A DNA stretch of 64,000 nt, from the NCBI RefSeq assembly GCF_032062175.1, contig NZ_DAMBQK010000001.1:310001-374000 (forward strand), in the 5' to 3' direction. A program made the position numbers and the translations under genes. Shown here one piece after another: positions 25,916 through 34,507 of this stretch; within the stretch, counting starts at the first letter, position 1, and each line of letters begins with the position of its first letter. The notes under the pieces are model-generated. The model saw nothing but the letters and a program-made list of their open reading frames with translations, was not told the DNA's origin and did no database searches. The DNA comes from Atlantibacter sp032062175. GTDB lineage: Bacteria; Pseudomonadota; Gammaproteobacteria; Enterobacterales; Enterobacteriaceae.

Positions 25916-26278
25916 ATGAAAGCGCCTTTTTGGCCGGGTACGGTATGCAGCTTCATACTTTTTCTGGTCGTATTTATTCTGCATAAGCTTTCGGTATCGG
26001 GATACTATCCCGTTCAGAAGCATCTCGATCTCGGTATGCTGTGCTTTATTTTGCCGGGAATGATTGCCAGTTTCTTCTCTCGCGACGATCGCCTGTTTAA
26101 ACCGCTGCTGGGCGCGATGCTGGCGGCTCCGTTATGTCTGCTGTTGGTCTTTATTACGCCGATCCCTGAACGTTCGCTGCTTCAGGAAGTGGCCTGGCTG
26201 TTCGGTGCGGTGTTCTGGTGTGGGCTGGGTGCGCTCTGCCATCTGTTCGCGCGAAAGCTATTAAAACTGTCAGAATAA
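25916..26278 (+). CDS. ybjM: Inner-membrane protein YbjM
   Basis: This 120-residue protein of unknown function has four hydrophobic segments (near 9-25, 38-53, 64-82 and 91-112). ATG 25916 is chosen because GGGGA lies eight bases upstream. Similarity to E. coli YbjM is clear in FILPGMIASFFS, LLGAMLAAP and QEVAWLFGAVFWCGLGALC. It converges on grxA with a shared terminator. No partner or pathway is suggested by context. Confidence 0.85.
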   Translation: MKAPFWPGTVCSFILFLVVFILHKLSVSGYYPVQKHLDLGMLCFILPGMIASFFSRDDRLFKPLLGAMLAAPLCLLLVFITPIPERSLLQEVAWLFGAVFWCGLGALCHLFARKLLKLSE

Positions 26279-26307
26279 AAAAACCGGCTCAGTGAGCCGG
26301 TTTTTTT
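26277..26307. terminator. Bidirectional terminator, ybjM / grxA
   Basis: The stem AACCGGCTC (26282-26290)/GAGCCGGTT (26294-26302) has an AGT loop. It is flanked by A-rich and T-rich runs (seven T at 26301-26307), so it serves both convergent genes. Confidence 0.9.
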
Positions 26308-26319
26308 GTGTGCGTTGAA

Positions 26320-26586
26320 TCAGGCGGTATAAAGAGAAAGGTTCGCTTTCGCCCAGGCTTCAAAATCAGTGCAGCCGCCGATGTGGGTCGAATCAACGAA
26401 AATCTGCGGTACGGTTTCTACCGGTTTGCCGACGGTTTTTTCCAGGTCAGCTTTGGTGATGCCTTCTGCGTGAATGTCTACGTAGCGGAAGTTAAAGTCG
26501 TCGCGCTCGGCGGTCAGTTTCTCAGCCAGTTCTTTAGCGCGAACGCAGTAAGGGCAGCCCGGACGACCAAAAATAACGGCAAACAT
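26320..26586 (-). CDS. grxA: Glutaredoxin 1
   Basis: Grx1 reduces ribonucleotide reductase, PAPS reductase and OxyR using glutathione. The protein has 88 residues (85 in E. coli) with a slightly longer C-terminus. The redox site is CPYC (11-14) and the cis-proline segment is TVPQIFVD. The glutathione-contacting GGYTDF of E. coli is GGCTDF here, adding a third cysteine at position 72. In E. coli the gene is induced by OxyR; I could not assign the binding site here. Confidence 0.95.
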   Translation of the reverse strand: MFAVIFGRPGCPYCVRAKELAEKLTAERDDFNFRYVDIHAEGITKADLEKTVGKPVETVPQIFVDSTHIGGCTDFEAWAKANLSLYTA

Positions 26587-26781
26587 GATAGCTCCTTGAT
26601 AACGAGTGCCTGTCGGCGAATGCGGCTATCATGCCATAACCCTAAGTAATGAAAAGCAGGTTACGCCTCTTACTTTGATACCTGTCATCTTTCATCGGCT
26701 ATTTTTATCGCGCCTTTATGGCTAAAAAGGGCCGGGTGGTTTTCAGGTTATACTCCTCACTTTAACCGCAGGAGAAAAACG

Positions 26782-27072
26782 ATGCGCTCACTGGGTGCGT
26801 TACCCAAACCGGTGCTTGTACTGGAAGCCGTCGGCATGGTCTTGCTGGGCCTGGCCTGGCTATCCCTGAAAGACTATGTCGATTTGCCTGCGCCGTTTAA
26901 CAGCAATACCTGGGGCATCGTGATGGTGTTCCTCGGCGTTCTGCTGATGCTCCCCGCCGCCGTGGCGCTGGTGTGGAACATGGGCCAGAACATGGCGCCG
27001 CTGCTGTTTAAATCATCTGCAAAATCAAAAACCTCGCAAGATAAGGATTCACATCATGACGCCAACCATTGA
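26782..27072 (+). CDS. ybjC: Inner-membrane protein YbjC
   Basis: This 96-residue protein (95 in E. coli) has two transmembrane segments, near 11-28 and 44-66. GVLLMLPAAVALV and the DANH C-terminus match E. coli YbjC. It overlaps nfsA by 17 bp, so the two are cotranscribed and probably translationally coupled. In E. coli this operon belongs to the SoxRS/MarA regulon. Its molecular function is unknown. Confidence 0.9.
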   Translation: MRSLGALPKPVLVLEAVGMVLLGLAWLSLKDYVDLPAPFNSNTWGIVMVFLGVLLMLPAAVALVWNMGQNMAPLLFKSSAKSKTSQDKDSHHDANH

Positions 27073-27778
27073 GCTGCTGTGTTCACACCGCTCGATCCGC
27101 CACTTTACCGACCAGCCGATTACCGACGCGCAGCGCGAGGCGATCTTTGCCGGGGCCCGTGCGGCGTCCAGTTCCAGCTTTTTACAATGCAGTTCGATTA
27201 TCCGCGTCACCGACCCGGCGCTGCGCGAAAAACTGGTGCCGTTAACCGGCGGTCAGCAGCACGTGGCGAAAGCGCCGGAGTTTTGGGTGTTCTGCGCCGA
27301 TTTTAATCGTCACTTGCAGATAAGCCCTGACGCGCAGCTTGGCCTTGCCGAACAGTTGCTGTTAGGCGTGGTGGATACCGCCATGATGGGGCAAAACGCG
27401 ATGGTCGCGGCGGAATCGCTGGGGCTGGGCGGGGTATATATAGGCGGCATCCGTAACAATATTGAAGCGGTAACCGAGCTGCTGGGCCTTCCCCAACAGG
27501 TGTTGCCGCTGTTCGGCCTGTGTCTTGGCTGGCCTGCCGATAACCCGGATGTTAAACCGCGTTTGCCGACGTCTATCGTGGTGCATGAAAACCGCTACCA
27601 GCCGCTGGATCGCGATGCGCTGGCCGCTTATGACGACGATCTGGCGCACTATTATCTCACCCGTGGAAGCAATAACCGCCGCGATACCTGGAGCGACCAT
27701 ATCCGCCGCACCATCATCAAAGAGAATCGCCCGTTTATTCTCGACTTTTTGCACAAGCAGGGATTTGCGACGCGTTAA
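27056..27778 (+). CDS. nfsA: Oxygen-insensitive NADPH nitroreductase NfsA
   Basis: NfsA is an FMN enzyme that reduces nitrofurans, quinones and chromate by two electrons using NADPH. The 240-residue length equals E. coli. Conserved features are the N-terminal ELLCSHRSIRHFTDQPI, the FMN-binding SSSFLQCSSIIRV and the ESLGLGGVYIGGIRNN segment. The ATG lies inside ybjC. Loss of function in relatives gives nitrofurantoin resistance; here the frame is intact. Confidence 0.96.
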   Translation: MTPTIELLCSHRSIRHFTDQPITDAQREAIFAGARAASSSSFLQCSSIIRVTDPALREKLVPLTGGQQHVAKAPEFWVFCADFNRHLQISPDAQLGLAEQLLLGVVDTAMMGQNAMVAAESLGLGGVYIGGIRNNIEAVTELLGLPQQVLPLFGLCLGWPADNPDVKPRLPTSIVVHENRYQPLDRDALAAYDDDLAHYYLTRGSNNRRDTWSDHIRRTIIKENRPFILDFLHKQGFATR

Positions 27779-27855
27779 TTGTCCTGGCTCGCTACGCAGC
27801 GACTAACGGGCCGTGTATGATGTGCCGGTTGATACCAGTGAGAGCGAGGTGAAGG

Positions 27856-28758
27856 ATGAAAATCGCCGTTTTATCCCGGGATGGAACCCTGTGGTCCTGT
27901 AAGCGGCTGCGGGAAGCTGCGATGCGGCGTGGTCATATTGTGGAAATCCTCGACCCGCTCTCCTGTTATATGAATATCAATCCGCTGTCGCCCTCGATGC
28001 ACTACAAAGGGCGGCAACTGCCCCATTTTGATGCAGTTATTCCACGTATCGGTTCCGCTATCACCTTTTACGGCACCGCCGTACTGCGCCAGTTTGAAAT
28101 GATGGGCAGCTATCCGCTCAATGAATCTGTCGCCATTACCCGCGCACGCGACAAGCTGCGCTCGCTTCAACTGATGGCGCGCCAGGGCATCGACCTGCCG
28201 GTCACCGGCATCGCCCATTCGCCGGATGACACCAGCGATCTTATCGATATGGTCGGCGGCGCGCCGCTGGTGGTGAAGCTGGTGGAAGGCACCCAGGGTA
28301 TCGGCGTGGTGCTGGCAGAAACGCGCCAGGCGGCGGAAAGCGTGATTGACGCGTTTCGCGGGCTCAACGCCCATATTCTGGTGCAGGAATATATCAAGGA
28401 AGCCAAAGGCCGCGACGTGCGCTGCCTGGTGGTGGGCGATCGGGTGGTCGCGGCGATTGAGCGCCAGGCGAAAGAGGGCGATTTTCGCTCGAATCTGCAC
28501 CGTGGCGGCGTGGCGCGGGTGGCGGATATTTCTGCCCGGGAGCGGGACATCGCCTTACGCGCGGCCAGCACCATGGGGCTGGACGTGGCGGGTGTAGATA
28601 TCCTGCGGTCCGATCGCGGCCCGCTGGTGATGGAAGTTAACGCGTCGCCAGGTCTGGAAGGCATTGAAAACACTACCGGCATTGATATCGCCACCCTGAT
28701 GATTCAATGGATTGAGAAAAACGCCCGGCCTGGTTTTTGTCTAAAAATTGGCGGTTGA
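27856..28758 (+). CDS. rimK: Ribosomal protein S6:glutamate ligase RimK
   Basis: RimK adds glutamate residues to the C-terminus of ribosomal protein S6 and can make poly-alpha-glutamate. The 300-residue ATP-grasp enzyme has the expected segments: PLVVKLVEGTQGIGVVLAE (ATP-binding loop), VQEYIKEAKGRDVRCLVVG and VMEVNASPGLEGIE (metal-binding Glu/Asn). GAGG precedes the ATG. It follows nfsA by 77 bp and precedes ybjN, as in E. coli. Confidence 0.96.
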   Translation: MKIAVLSRDGTLWSCKRLREAAMRRGHIVEILDPLSCYMNINPLSPSMHYKGRQLPHFDAVIPRIGSAITFYGTAVLRQFEMMGSYPLNESVAITRARDKLRSLQLMARQGIDLPVTGIAHSPDDTSDLIDMVGGAPLVVKLVEGTQGIGVVLAETRQAAESVIDAFRGLNAHILVQEYIKEAKGRDVRCLVVGDRVVAAIERQAKEGDFRSNLHRGGVARVADISARERDIALRAASTMGLDVAGVDILRSDRGPLVMEVNASPGLEGIENTTGIDIATLMIQWIEKNARPGFCLKIGG

Positions 28759-28892
28759 AGCGTGACGCAGGTTTGCGTCTGAGTAAAAGGATGCGCCCAT
28801 AAGCATAGAAACAGGGGTGCTTTTTGCGTAAGCTATCGGCCGATTATCATTCACAGCACATCGCGAACCGCGAAAAAGAGGTATCAGTTTTT

Positions 28893-29372
28893 ATGGATTC
28901 ACTCGTCGTCCCCAGTCTGGACACACTGCGCCACTGGCTTGAACAGTTAGAGGTGAGTTTCTTCGAGTGCGATACCTGCCAGGCGTTGCATTTGCCCCAC
29001 ATGCAAAATTTTGACGGCATTTTCGATGCCAAAATCGATTTGCTGGATAACACCATTTTGTTCTCGGCGCTGGCGGAAGTGAAACCGTCGGCACTGCTGC
29101 CGCTGGCCTGCGATCTGTCGGCGATTAACGCCAGCTCCCTGACGGTGAAAGCCTTTCTGGATATTCAGGACGATAACATGCCGAAAATGGTGGTTTGCCA
29201 GTCGCTTTTCGCCAGCGTGGGCGTGACATTCGAGCAGTTCGCGGCGTTTTTCCGTCAGAGCGAAGAGCAGATCTCCATGGTGATTCTGGAGGCCGGATCG
29301 CATCATTTACTCTTTACCAACGAAGACGAAGAGAAAAATAGCGTCGAAATGCATACCCATTTTCTTCACTAA
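28893..29372 (+). CDS. ybjN: Type III secretion chaperone-fold protein YbjN
   Basis: YbjN is a small cytoplasmic protein whose dosage affects motility, biofilm and stress responses in E. coli; its fold resembles type III secretion chaperones. ATG 28893 (MDSLVVPSLDTLRHWLEQLE) gives 159 residues (158 in E. coli); the in-frame upstream extension is not conserved. FFECDTCQALHLPHMQNFDG and SAINASSLTVKAFLD are nearly invariant. GAGG lies somewhat far upstream (about 13 bases). Confidence 0.92.
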   Translation: MDSLVVPSLDTLRHWLEQLEVSFFECDTCQALHLPHMQNFDGIFDAKIDLLDNTILFSALAEVKPSALLPLACDLSAINASSLTVKAFLDIQDDNMPKMVVCQSLFASVGVTFEQFAAFFRQSEEQISMVILEAGSHHLLFTNEDEEKNSVEMHTHFLH

Positions 29373-29743
29373 CGCTGCTCAATCATGCCGCAGTCGCTGC
29401 CAGGGCGACTGCGTATCACATTTTATTATTCTGCCGTTAACCGTCTCTTAAAGAACATTTCACTACCTTTGTCCCCTTTTAAGCCGAGGTGATAGAGCGA
29501 TTCAGTCTAAAAAATTGATAAAACGCATTTTTTCTACCGGGCTATAGTCCTGGACATATCCTACAGTTATTCTTGCGAAGCGAAAAAAGCCTGCATTGTC
29601 TGCCGAAGGATGGTCACTCCTTTTTCTGTGCAGCATGACCAAATATGCATGGAAATTGCATATGTTTCATTGCAGATGTGTAATTGCGTAAATTTAGCTC
29701 GGAAAACAACGAGTTTTTACCCTTTATTCAGAAGGAAACAGAT
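29373..29743. promoter_or_regulatory. ybjN / potF intergenic region
   Basis: This 371-bp gap starts with a stem GCAGTCGC (29390-29397)/GCGACTGC (29405-29412) followed by a T-rich stretch, probably the ybjN terminator. A dyad ATATGCA (29643-29649)/TGCATAT (29657-29663) lies about 80 bases upstream of potF and is an operator candidate. AAGGAA before 29744 is the potF ribosome-binding site. In E. coli this operon responds to nitrogen limitation, but I could not find a convincing sigma-54 promoter. Confidence 0.45.
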
Positions 29744-30856
29744 ATGTTCACCCAAAGAAAAAAATGGTTGTCGGGTGTGGTTGCCGGTGCGCTGATGGCA
29801 GCCTCTGCAAGCGTCATGGCTGCCGAACAAAAAACACTGCACGTGTATAACTGGTCAGACTATATTGCCCCGGACACCATCGAAAACTTCACCAAAGAAA
29901 CCGGTATTAAAGTGGTTTATGACGTGTTCGATTCCAACGAAGTGCTGGAAGGTAAATTAATGGCGGGCAGCACCGGTTTCGACCTGGTGGTGCCATCTGC
30001 AAGCTTCCTTGAGCGCCAACTGGCTGCCGGCGTGTTCCAGCCGCTGGATAAAAGCAAACTGCCGAACTGGAAAAACCTCGACCCTGAACTGCTGAAACTG
30101 ACCGCCAAACACGACCCGGAAAACAAATACGCCATGCCGTATCTCTGGGCGACCACCGGCATTGGCTATAACGTCGATAAAGTGAAAGCCGCGCTGGGCG
30201 GTGACGTGCCGCTGAATAGCTGGGATCTGGTGCTGAAACCGGAAAACCTCGAGAAGCTGAAAAGCTGCGGCGTTTCCTTCCTCGACGCGCCTGAAGAGGT
30301 GTTCGCCACCGTGCTGAACTACCTGGGCAAAGATCCGAACAGCGAAAAAGCCAATGATTACACCGGCCCGGCGACCGATCTGCTGCTGAAGCTGCGTCCG
30401 AATATTCGTTATTTCCACTCGTCCCAGTACATCAACGATCTGGCGAACGGCGACATTTGCGTAGCCATCGGCTGGGCCGGTGACGTCTGGCAGGCGGCGA
30501 ATCGCGCCAAAGAAGCCAAAAACGGCGTTAACGTTTCCTACATCATTCCTAAGGAAGGGGCGCTGGCCTTCTTCGACGTCTTCGCTATGCCGACCGACGC
30601 CAAAAACAAAGATGAAGCCTATCAGTTCCTCAACTACCTGATGCGTCCGGACGTGATCGCCCATATCAGCGACTACGTGTTCTACGCCAGCGCCAATAAA
30701 GAAGCCACCCCGCTGGTCAGCGCCGACGTGCGCGACAACCCTGGCATTTATCCGCCTGCGGACGTGATGGCGAAACTGTTCACGCTGAAAGTGCAGGACC
30801 CGAAAATCGACCGCGTTCGCACCCGTGCGTGGACCAAAGTGAAGAGCGGCAAGTAA
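29744..30856 (+). CDS. potF: Putrescine-binding periplasmic protein PotF
   Basis: PotF is the putrescine receptor of the PotFGHI importer. ATG 29744, with AAGGAA upstream, gives 370 residues, exactly the E. coli size. The signal peptide ends ASVMA (cleavage after about 26). Mature sequence begins AEQKTLHVYNWSDYIAPDTI, and the ligand-pocket region around YNWSDYI is intact. It heads the potFGHI operon; a strong hairpin follows before potG. Confidence 0.97.
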   Translation: MFTQRKKWLSGVVAGALMAASASVMAAEQKTLHVYNWSDYIAPDTIENFTKETGIKVVYDVFDSNEVLEGKLMAGSTGFDLVVPSASFLERQLAAGVFQPLDKSKLPNWKNLDPELLKLTAKHDPENKYAMPYLWATTGIGYNVDKVKAALGGDVPLNSWDLVLKPENLEKLKSCGVSFLDAPEEVFATVLNYLGKDPNSEKANDYTGPATDLLLKLRPNIRYFHSSQYINDLANGDICVAIGWAGDVWQAANRAKEAKNGVNVSYIIPKEGALAFFDVFAMPTDAKNKDEAYQFLNYLMRPDVIAHISDYVFYASANKEATPLVSADVRDNPGIYPPADVMAKLFTLKVQDPKIDRVRTRAWTKVKSGK

Positions 30857-30889
30857 TTACCGCGGATAACTGCAGGGCTGCCCTGAAGT

Positions 30890-30917
30890 GGGGCAGAGGC
30901 GACCCGGTCTCTGCCCC
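30890..30917 (+). other. Intercistronic hairpin between potF and potG
   Basis: GGGGCAGAG (30890-30898) pairs with CTCTGCCCC (30909-30917). A competing stem can use CTGCCC (30878-30883) with GGGCAG. There is no T-tract, so it probably protects the potF 3' end and lowers read-through rather than ending the operon. Confidence 0.6.
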
Positions 30918-30975
30918 GTTATTAGTGCGACAACCGGGCCGCACAGGTATTCATGCTTTTGCCGGAGAGCAATAA

Positions 30976-32109
30976 TTGAACGACGCTATCCCTCGCCCAC
31001 AGGCGAAAACCCGCAAAGCGCTCACCCCGCTGCTGGAAATCCGCAACCTGACTAAATCCTTCGACGGCCAGCATGCCGTGGATGATGTCAGCCTGACTAT
31101 CTACAAAGGCGAAATTTTCGCTCTGCTCGGTGCCTCCGGGTGCGGGAAATCAACTCTGCTGCGGATGCTGGCGGGTTTTGAGATCCCGACTCACGGCCAG
31201 ATTTTGCTGGATGGCGTGGATTTGTCCCGCGTACCGCCGTACCAGCGCCCAATCAATATGATGTTCCAGTCCTACGCGTTGTTCCCCCATATGACAGTGG
31301 AACAAAACATCGCGTTCGGCCTGAAGCAGGACAAACTGCCGCGTGGCGAGATTGCCGCGCGGGTAGAAGAGATGCTGACTCTGGTGCATATGCAGGAGTT
31401 TGCCAAACGCAAGCCGCATCAGCTTTCCGGCGGCCAGCGCCAGCGTGTGGCGCTGGCGCGCAGCCTGGCGAAGCGCCCGAAACTGCTGCTGCTGGATGAG
31501 CCAATGGGCGCGCTGGATAAGAAACTGCGCGACCGGATGCAGCTCGAAGTGGTGGATATCCTGGAGCGCGTGGGTGCCACCTGCGTGATGGTGACTCACG
31601 ATCAGGAAGAGGCCATGACGATGGCCGGACGTATCGCGATTATGAATCGCGGTAAGTTCGTGCAGATTGGCGAACCGGAAGAGATTTACGAGCACCCGAC
31701 CACCCGCTACAGCGCAGAGTTCATCGGCTCGGTGAACGTGTTCGACGGCCTGCTGAAATCCCGCGAGGAAGACGGCCTGGTGATCGACTCCCCTGGCCTG
31801 ATGCACCCGCTGAAAGTCGACCCGGACTCCTCGGTGGTAGACGGCGTACCGGTACACGTGGCGCTGCGCCCGGAAAAAGTGATGCTCTGCGAACAACCGC
31901 CAGCCGATGGCTATAACTTTGCCGTGGGTGAAGTGGTGCATATCGCCTATCTGGGGGATTTGTCGATCTATCACGTCCGCCTGAAAAGCGGGCAGATGAT
32001 CACCGCCCAGTTGCAGAACGCGTATCGCTACCGCAAAGGCGCGCCGACCTGGGGCGATGAAGTGCGTCTGTGTTGGGATGCCGACAGCTGTGTGGTTCTG
32101 ACGGTTTAA
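30976..32109 (+). CDS. potG: Putrescine ABC importer ATPase PotG
   Basis: This ATPase of the putrescine importer has 377 residues, as in E. coli, from TTG 30976, with GGAGAG upstream. Walker A is GASGCGKS (52-59), the signature is LSGGQRQR (150-157) and Walker B ends LLLLDEP. The C-terminal TOBE-like domain (VHVALRPEKVMLCEQ) is typical of the spermidine/putrescine group. It is six or more bases from potH with overlapping control by one Shine-Dalgarno sequence. Confidence 0.97.
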   Translation: MNDAIPRPQAKTRKALTPLLEIRNLTKSFDGQHAVDDVSLTIYKGEIFALLGASGCGKSTLLRMLAGFEIPTHGQILLDGVDLSRVPPYQRPINMMFQSYALFPHMTVEQNIAFGLKQDKLPRGEIAARVEEMLTLVHMQEFAKRKPHQLSGGQRQRVALARSLAKRPKLLLLDEPMGALDKKLRDRMQLEVVDILERVGATCVMVTHDQEEAMTMAGRIAIMNRGKFVQIGEPEEIYEHPTTRYSAEFIGSVNVFDGLLKSREEDGLVIDSPGLMHPLKVDPDSSVVDGVPVHVALRPEKVMLCEQPPADGYNFAVGEVVHIAYLGDLSIYHVRLKSGQMITAQLQNAYRYRKGAPTWGDEVRLCWDADSCVVLTV

Positions 32110-32118
32110 GGAGGCGTG

Positions 32119-33072
32119 ATGAGTCATTTACCTGAACGCCGCGAAGTCCAGCACGTCACCGGCTTTAAGGCCTGGCTGGCGCGGGTGCAGATGGCCCATG
32201 GCCGTAAGCTGGTGATCGCGCTGCCGTACCTGTGGCTGATCCTGCTGTTTATGCTGCCGTTCCTGATTGTGTTCAAAATCAGCCTGGCGGAAATGGCGCG
32301 GGCGATCCCGCCGTACACCGATCTGGTGAGCGTCGAAGATTCGCAACTGTCGATCATGCTGAATCTCGCTAACTTTCTGCAACTGACTGACGATCCGCTT
32401 TATTTCGAAGCTTATTTACAGTCATTGCAGGTGGCAGGGATCTCGACGCTGTGCTGTTTGCTGCTCGGTTATCCGCTCGCCTGGGCGGTGGCGCACAGCA
32501 GCCCGTCGACGCGCAACATCCTGTTGCTGCTGGTGATCCTGCCGTCGTGGACCTCGTTCCTGATCCGCGTGTATGCCTGGATGGGCATTCTCAAGGAAAA
32601 CGGGGTGCTGAATAACGTGCTGCTGTGGCTGGGGGTTATCGATCAGCCGTTAACCATCCTGCACACCAATCTGGCGGTGTATATCGGCATTGTGTATGCC
32701 TATCTGCCGTTTATGGTGTTGCCGATCTACACTGCGCTGACGCGTATTGATTACTCGCTGGTGGAAGCGGCGCTGGATCTGGGCGCGCGCCCGTTAAAAA
32801 CCTTCTTCACGGTGATTGTGCCGTTGACCAAAGGCGGCATTATCGCCGGCTCGATGCTGGTATTTATCCCGGCGGTAGGGGAGTTTGTGATCCCGGAACT
32901 GCTGGGCGGCCCGGACAGCATTATGATTGGCCGCGTGCTGTGGCAGGAGTTCTTTAACAACCGCGACTGGCCGGTGGCCTCAGCGGTGGCGATCACCATG
33001 CTGGTGATCCTGATTGTGCCGATTATGTGGTTCCACAAGCACCAGAACAAATCCACGGGAGATCACGCATGA
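32119..33072 (+). CDS. potH: Putrescine ABC importer permease PotH
   Basis: This inner-membrane permease has 317 residues from ATG 32119, the E. coli length; AAGGAGG is just upstream. It has six helices and the EAA loop VEAALDLGARPLKTFFTVIVPL that docks on PotG. A soluble N-terminal tail of about 30 residues precedes the first helix. Its stop overlaps the potI start (ATGA). Confidence 0.97.
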   Translation: MSHLPERREVQHVTGFKAWLARVQMAHGRKLVIALPYLWLILLFMLPFLIVFKISLAEMARAIPPYTDLVSVEDSQLSIMLNLANFLQLTDDPLYFEAYLQSLQVAGISTLCCLLLGYPLAWAVAHSSPSTRNILLLLVILPSWTSFLIRVYAWMGILKENGVLNNVLLWLGVIDQPLTILHTNLAVYIGIVYAYLPFMVLPIYTALTRIDYSLVEAALDLGARPLKTFFTVIVPLTKGGIIAGSMLVFIPAVGEFVIPELLGGPDSIMIGRVLWQEFFNNRDWPVASAVAITMLVILIVPIMWFHKHQNKSTGDHA

Positions 33073-33914
33073 ATAATTTACCCGTCGTGCGTTCCCCCTG
33101 GCGCATTTTGATTCTACTGATCGGCTTTACCTTCCTGTACGCGCCGATGCTGATGTTGGTGATCTACTCCTTCAACAGCTCCAAACTGGTAACGGTGTGG
33201 GCTGGCTGGTCGACGCGCTGGTACAGCGAGCTGTTCCAGGATAGCGCGATGATGAGTGCGGTCGGGCTCAGCCTGACCATCGCTGCATTAGCCGCCACCA
33301 TGGCGGTAGTGCTCGGGACGATTGCCTCGGTGGTAATGGTGCGCTTTGGGCGTTTTCGCGGGGCCAACGGTTTTGCGTTTATGCTGACCGCGCCGCTGGT
33401 GATGCCGGATGTGATCACCGGGCTGTCGCTGCTGCTGCTGTTCGTGGCGCTGGGCAACGCCATCGGCTGGCCGTCAGAGCGTGGGATGCTCACCATCTGG
33501 CTGGCGCATGTCACCTTCTGTACCGCTTATGTTGCGGTGGTGATCAGCGCCCGCCTGCGCGAACTCGACCGCTCCATTGAAGAAGCCGCAATGGATCTGG
33601 GAGCCACCCCGGTGAAAGTGTTCTTCGTGATCACCCTGCCGATGATCATGCCAGCGATTTTATCTGGCTGGCTACTGGCGTTTACCCTGTCGCTGGATGA
33701 TCTGGTGATCGCCAGCTTCGTCTCCGGACCGGGGGCGACGACCTTGCCGATGCTGGTGTTCTCCAGCGTGCGTATGGGGGTCAACCCGGAGATCAACGCC
33801 CTGGCGTCGATCATTCTTGGGGTGGTGGGGATTATCGGTTTGATCGCCTGGTATCTTATGGCGCGCTCCGAAAAACAGCGCCAGAAAGACATCCAACGTG
33901 CAAGAACCGGCTGA
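33069..33914 (+). CDS. potI: Putrescine ABC importer permease PotI
   Basis: The second permease has 281 residues, as in E. coli, and starts MNNLPVVRSPWRILILLIGF. The EAA loop is IEEAAMDLGATPVKVFFVITLP. The four-base overlap with potH couples translation. A hairpin 28 bases after the stop probably ends the operon. Confidence 0.97.
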   Translation: MNNLPVVRSPWRILILLIGFTFLYAPMLMLVIYSFNSSKLVTVWAGWSTRWYSELFQDSAMMSAVGLSLTIAALAATMAVVLGTIASVVMVRFGRFRGANGFAFMLTAPLVMPDVITGLSLLLLFVALGNAIGWPSERGMLTIWLAHVTFCTAYVAVVISARLRELDRSIEEAAMDLGATPVKVFFVITLPMIMPAILSGWLLAFTLSLDDLVIASFVSGPGATTLPMLVFSSVRMGVNPEINALASIILGVVGIIGLIAWYLMARSEKQRQKDIQRARTG

Positions 33915-33942
33915 AGATTCTAAAATCTGAGATTATTAGCTA

Positions 33943-33969
33943 ACAGTGCCGCGTTCGTCGCGGCACTGT
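33943..33969 (+). terminator. Hairpin after potI
   Basis: The 11-pair stem ACAGTGCCGCG/CGCGGCACTGT has a TTCGT loop. No T-tract follows, so it may be a Rho-assisted or partial terminator, or an mRNA stabiliser. Confidence 0.55.
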
Positions 33970-33995
33970 GATTCAGGGATGCCAGAAACATAGCG

Positions 33996-34466
33996 ATGAT
34001 CTTCACACGGTCACATCACAATCATGCCCGCCTCAATGTACCCACGCTGGTATATATCGCGGCTATTGCCATTATCACCACCCGCTGTGTCGACCTGCTG
34101 ATGGTGTTCAATATGCTGGGGCTGCGCGGCGCGCTGGATTTTATTCACCGCAGCGTTCAGACCTGGAGCCTGACGCTGGTTTTCCTGTCCAGCCTGATAT
34201 TGTTATGCATTGAATTCCGCTGCGCATTCGCCATCATCAAAGGGCGTAACTGGGGGCGCTGGATTTACCTGCTCTCGCAGATCGCCGCCAGCGGCTACCT
34301 GTGGGCCGCGTCGCTGGGCTGGGGCTACCCTGAACTGTTCAGCATTGCCGGAGAAACCAAACGGGAAATTCTCCATTCGCTGGTGATGCAGAAAACGCCG
34401 GACATTATGATCCTCGTACTGCTGTTTTTGCCCATCCAGAGCCGCCGGTTTTTCCAGTTGCAATAA
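33996..34466 (+). CDS. ybjO: Inner-membrane protein YbjO
   Basis: This is a 156-residue DUF2593-type membrane protein with about four helices; E. coli YbjO has 162. Conserved pieces are HARLNVPTLVYIAAIAIIT, FIHRSVQTWSLTLVFLSSL and the C-terminus SRRFFQLQ. Function is unknown. It lies between the pot operon and rlmC on the same strand, 41 bp before rlmC. Confidence 0.88.
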   Translation: MIFTRSHHNHARLNVPTLVYIAAIAIITTRCVDLLMVFNMLGLRGALDFIHRSVQTWSLTLVFLSSLILLCIEFRCAFAIIKGRNWGRWIYLLSQIAASGYLWAASLGWGYPELFSIAGETKREILHSLVMQKTPDIMILVLLFLPIQSRRFFQLQ

Positions 34467-34507
34467 CGGTGGTACAATCCTGCGCCCTCCGTTTCTAAGG
34501 TTATTGT

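Noticed and set aside
29373..29743. Sigma-54 promoter and NtrC sites for potF
   Set aside because: I searched for TGGCAC-N5-TTGCA and TGCAC-type NtrC sites; the only TGCA dyad has the wrong spacing, so I did not call it.
31150..32127. A 325-codon minus-strand frame opposite potG
   Set aside because: Antisense shadow of a fully conserved ATPase; histidine-rich composition is typical of such frames.
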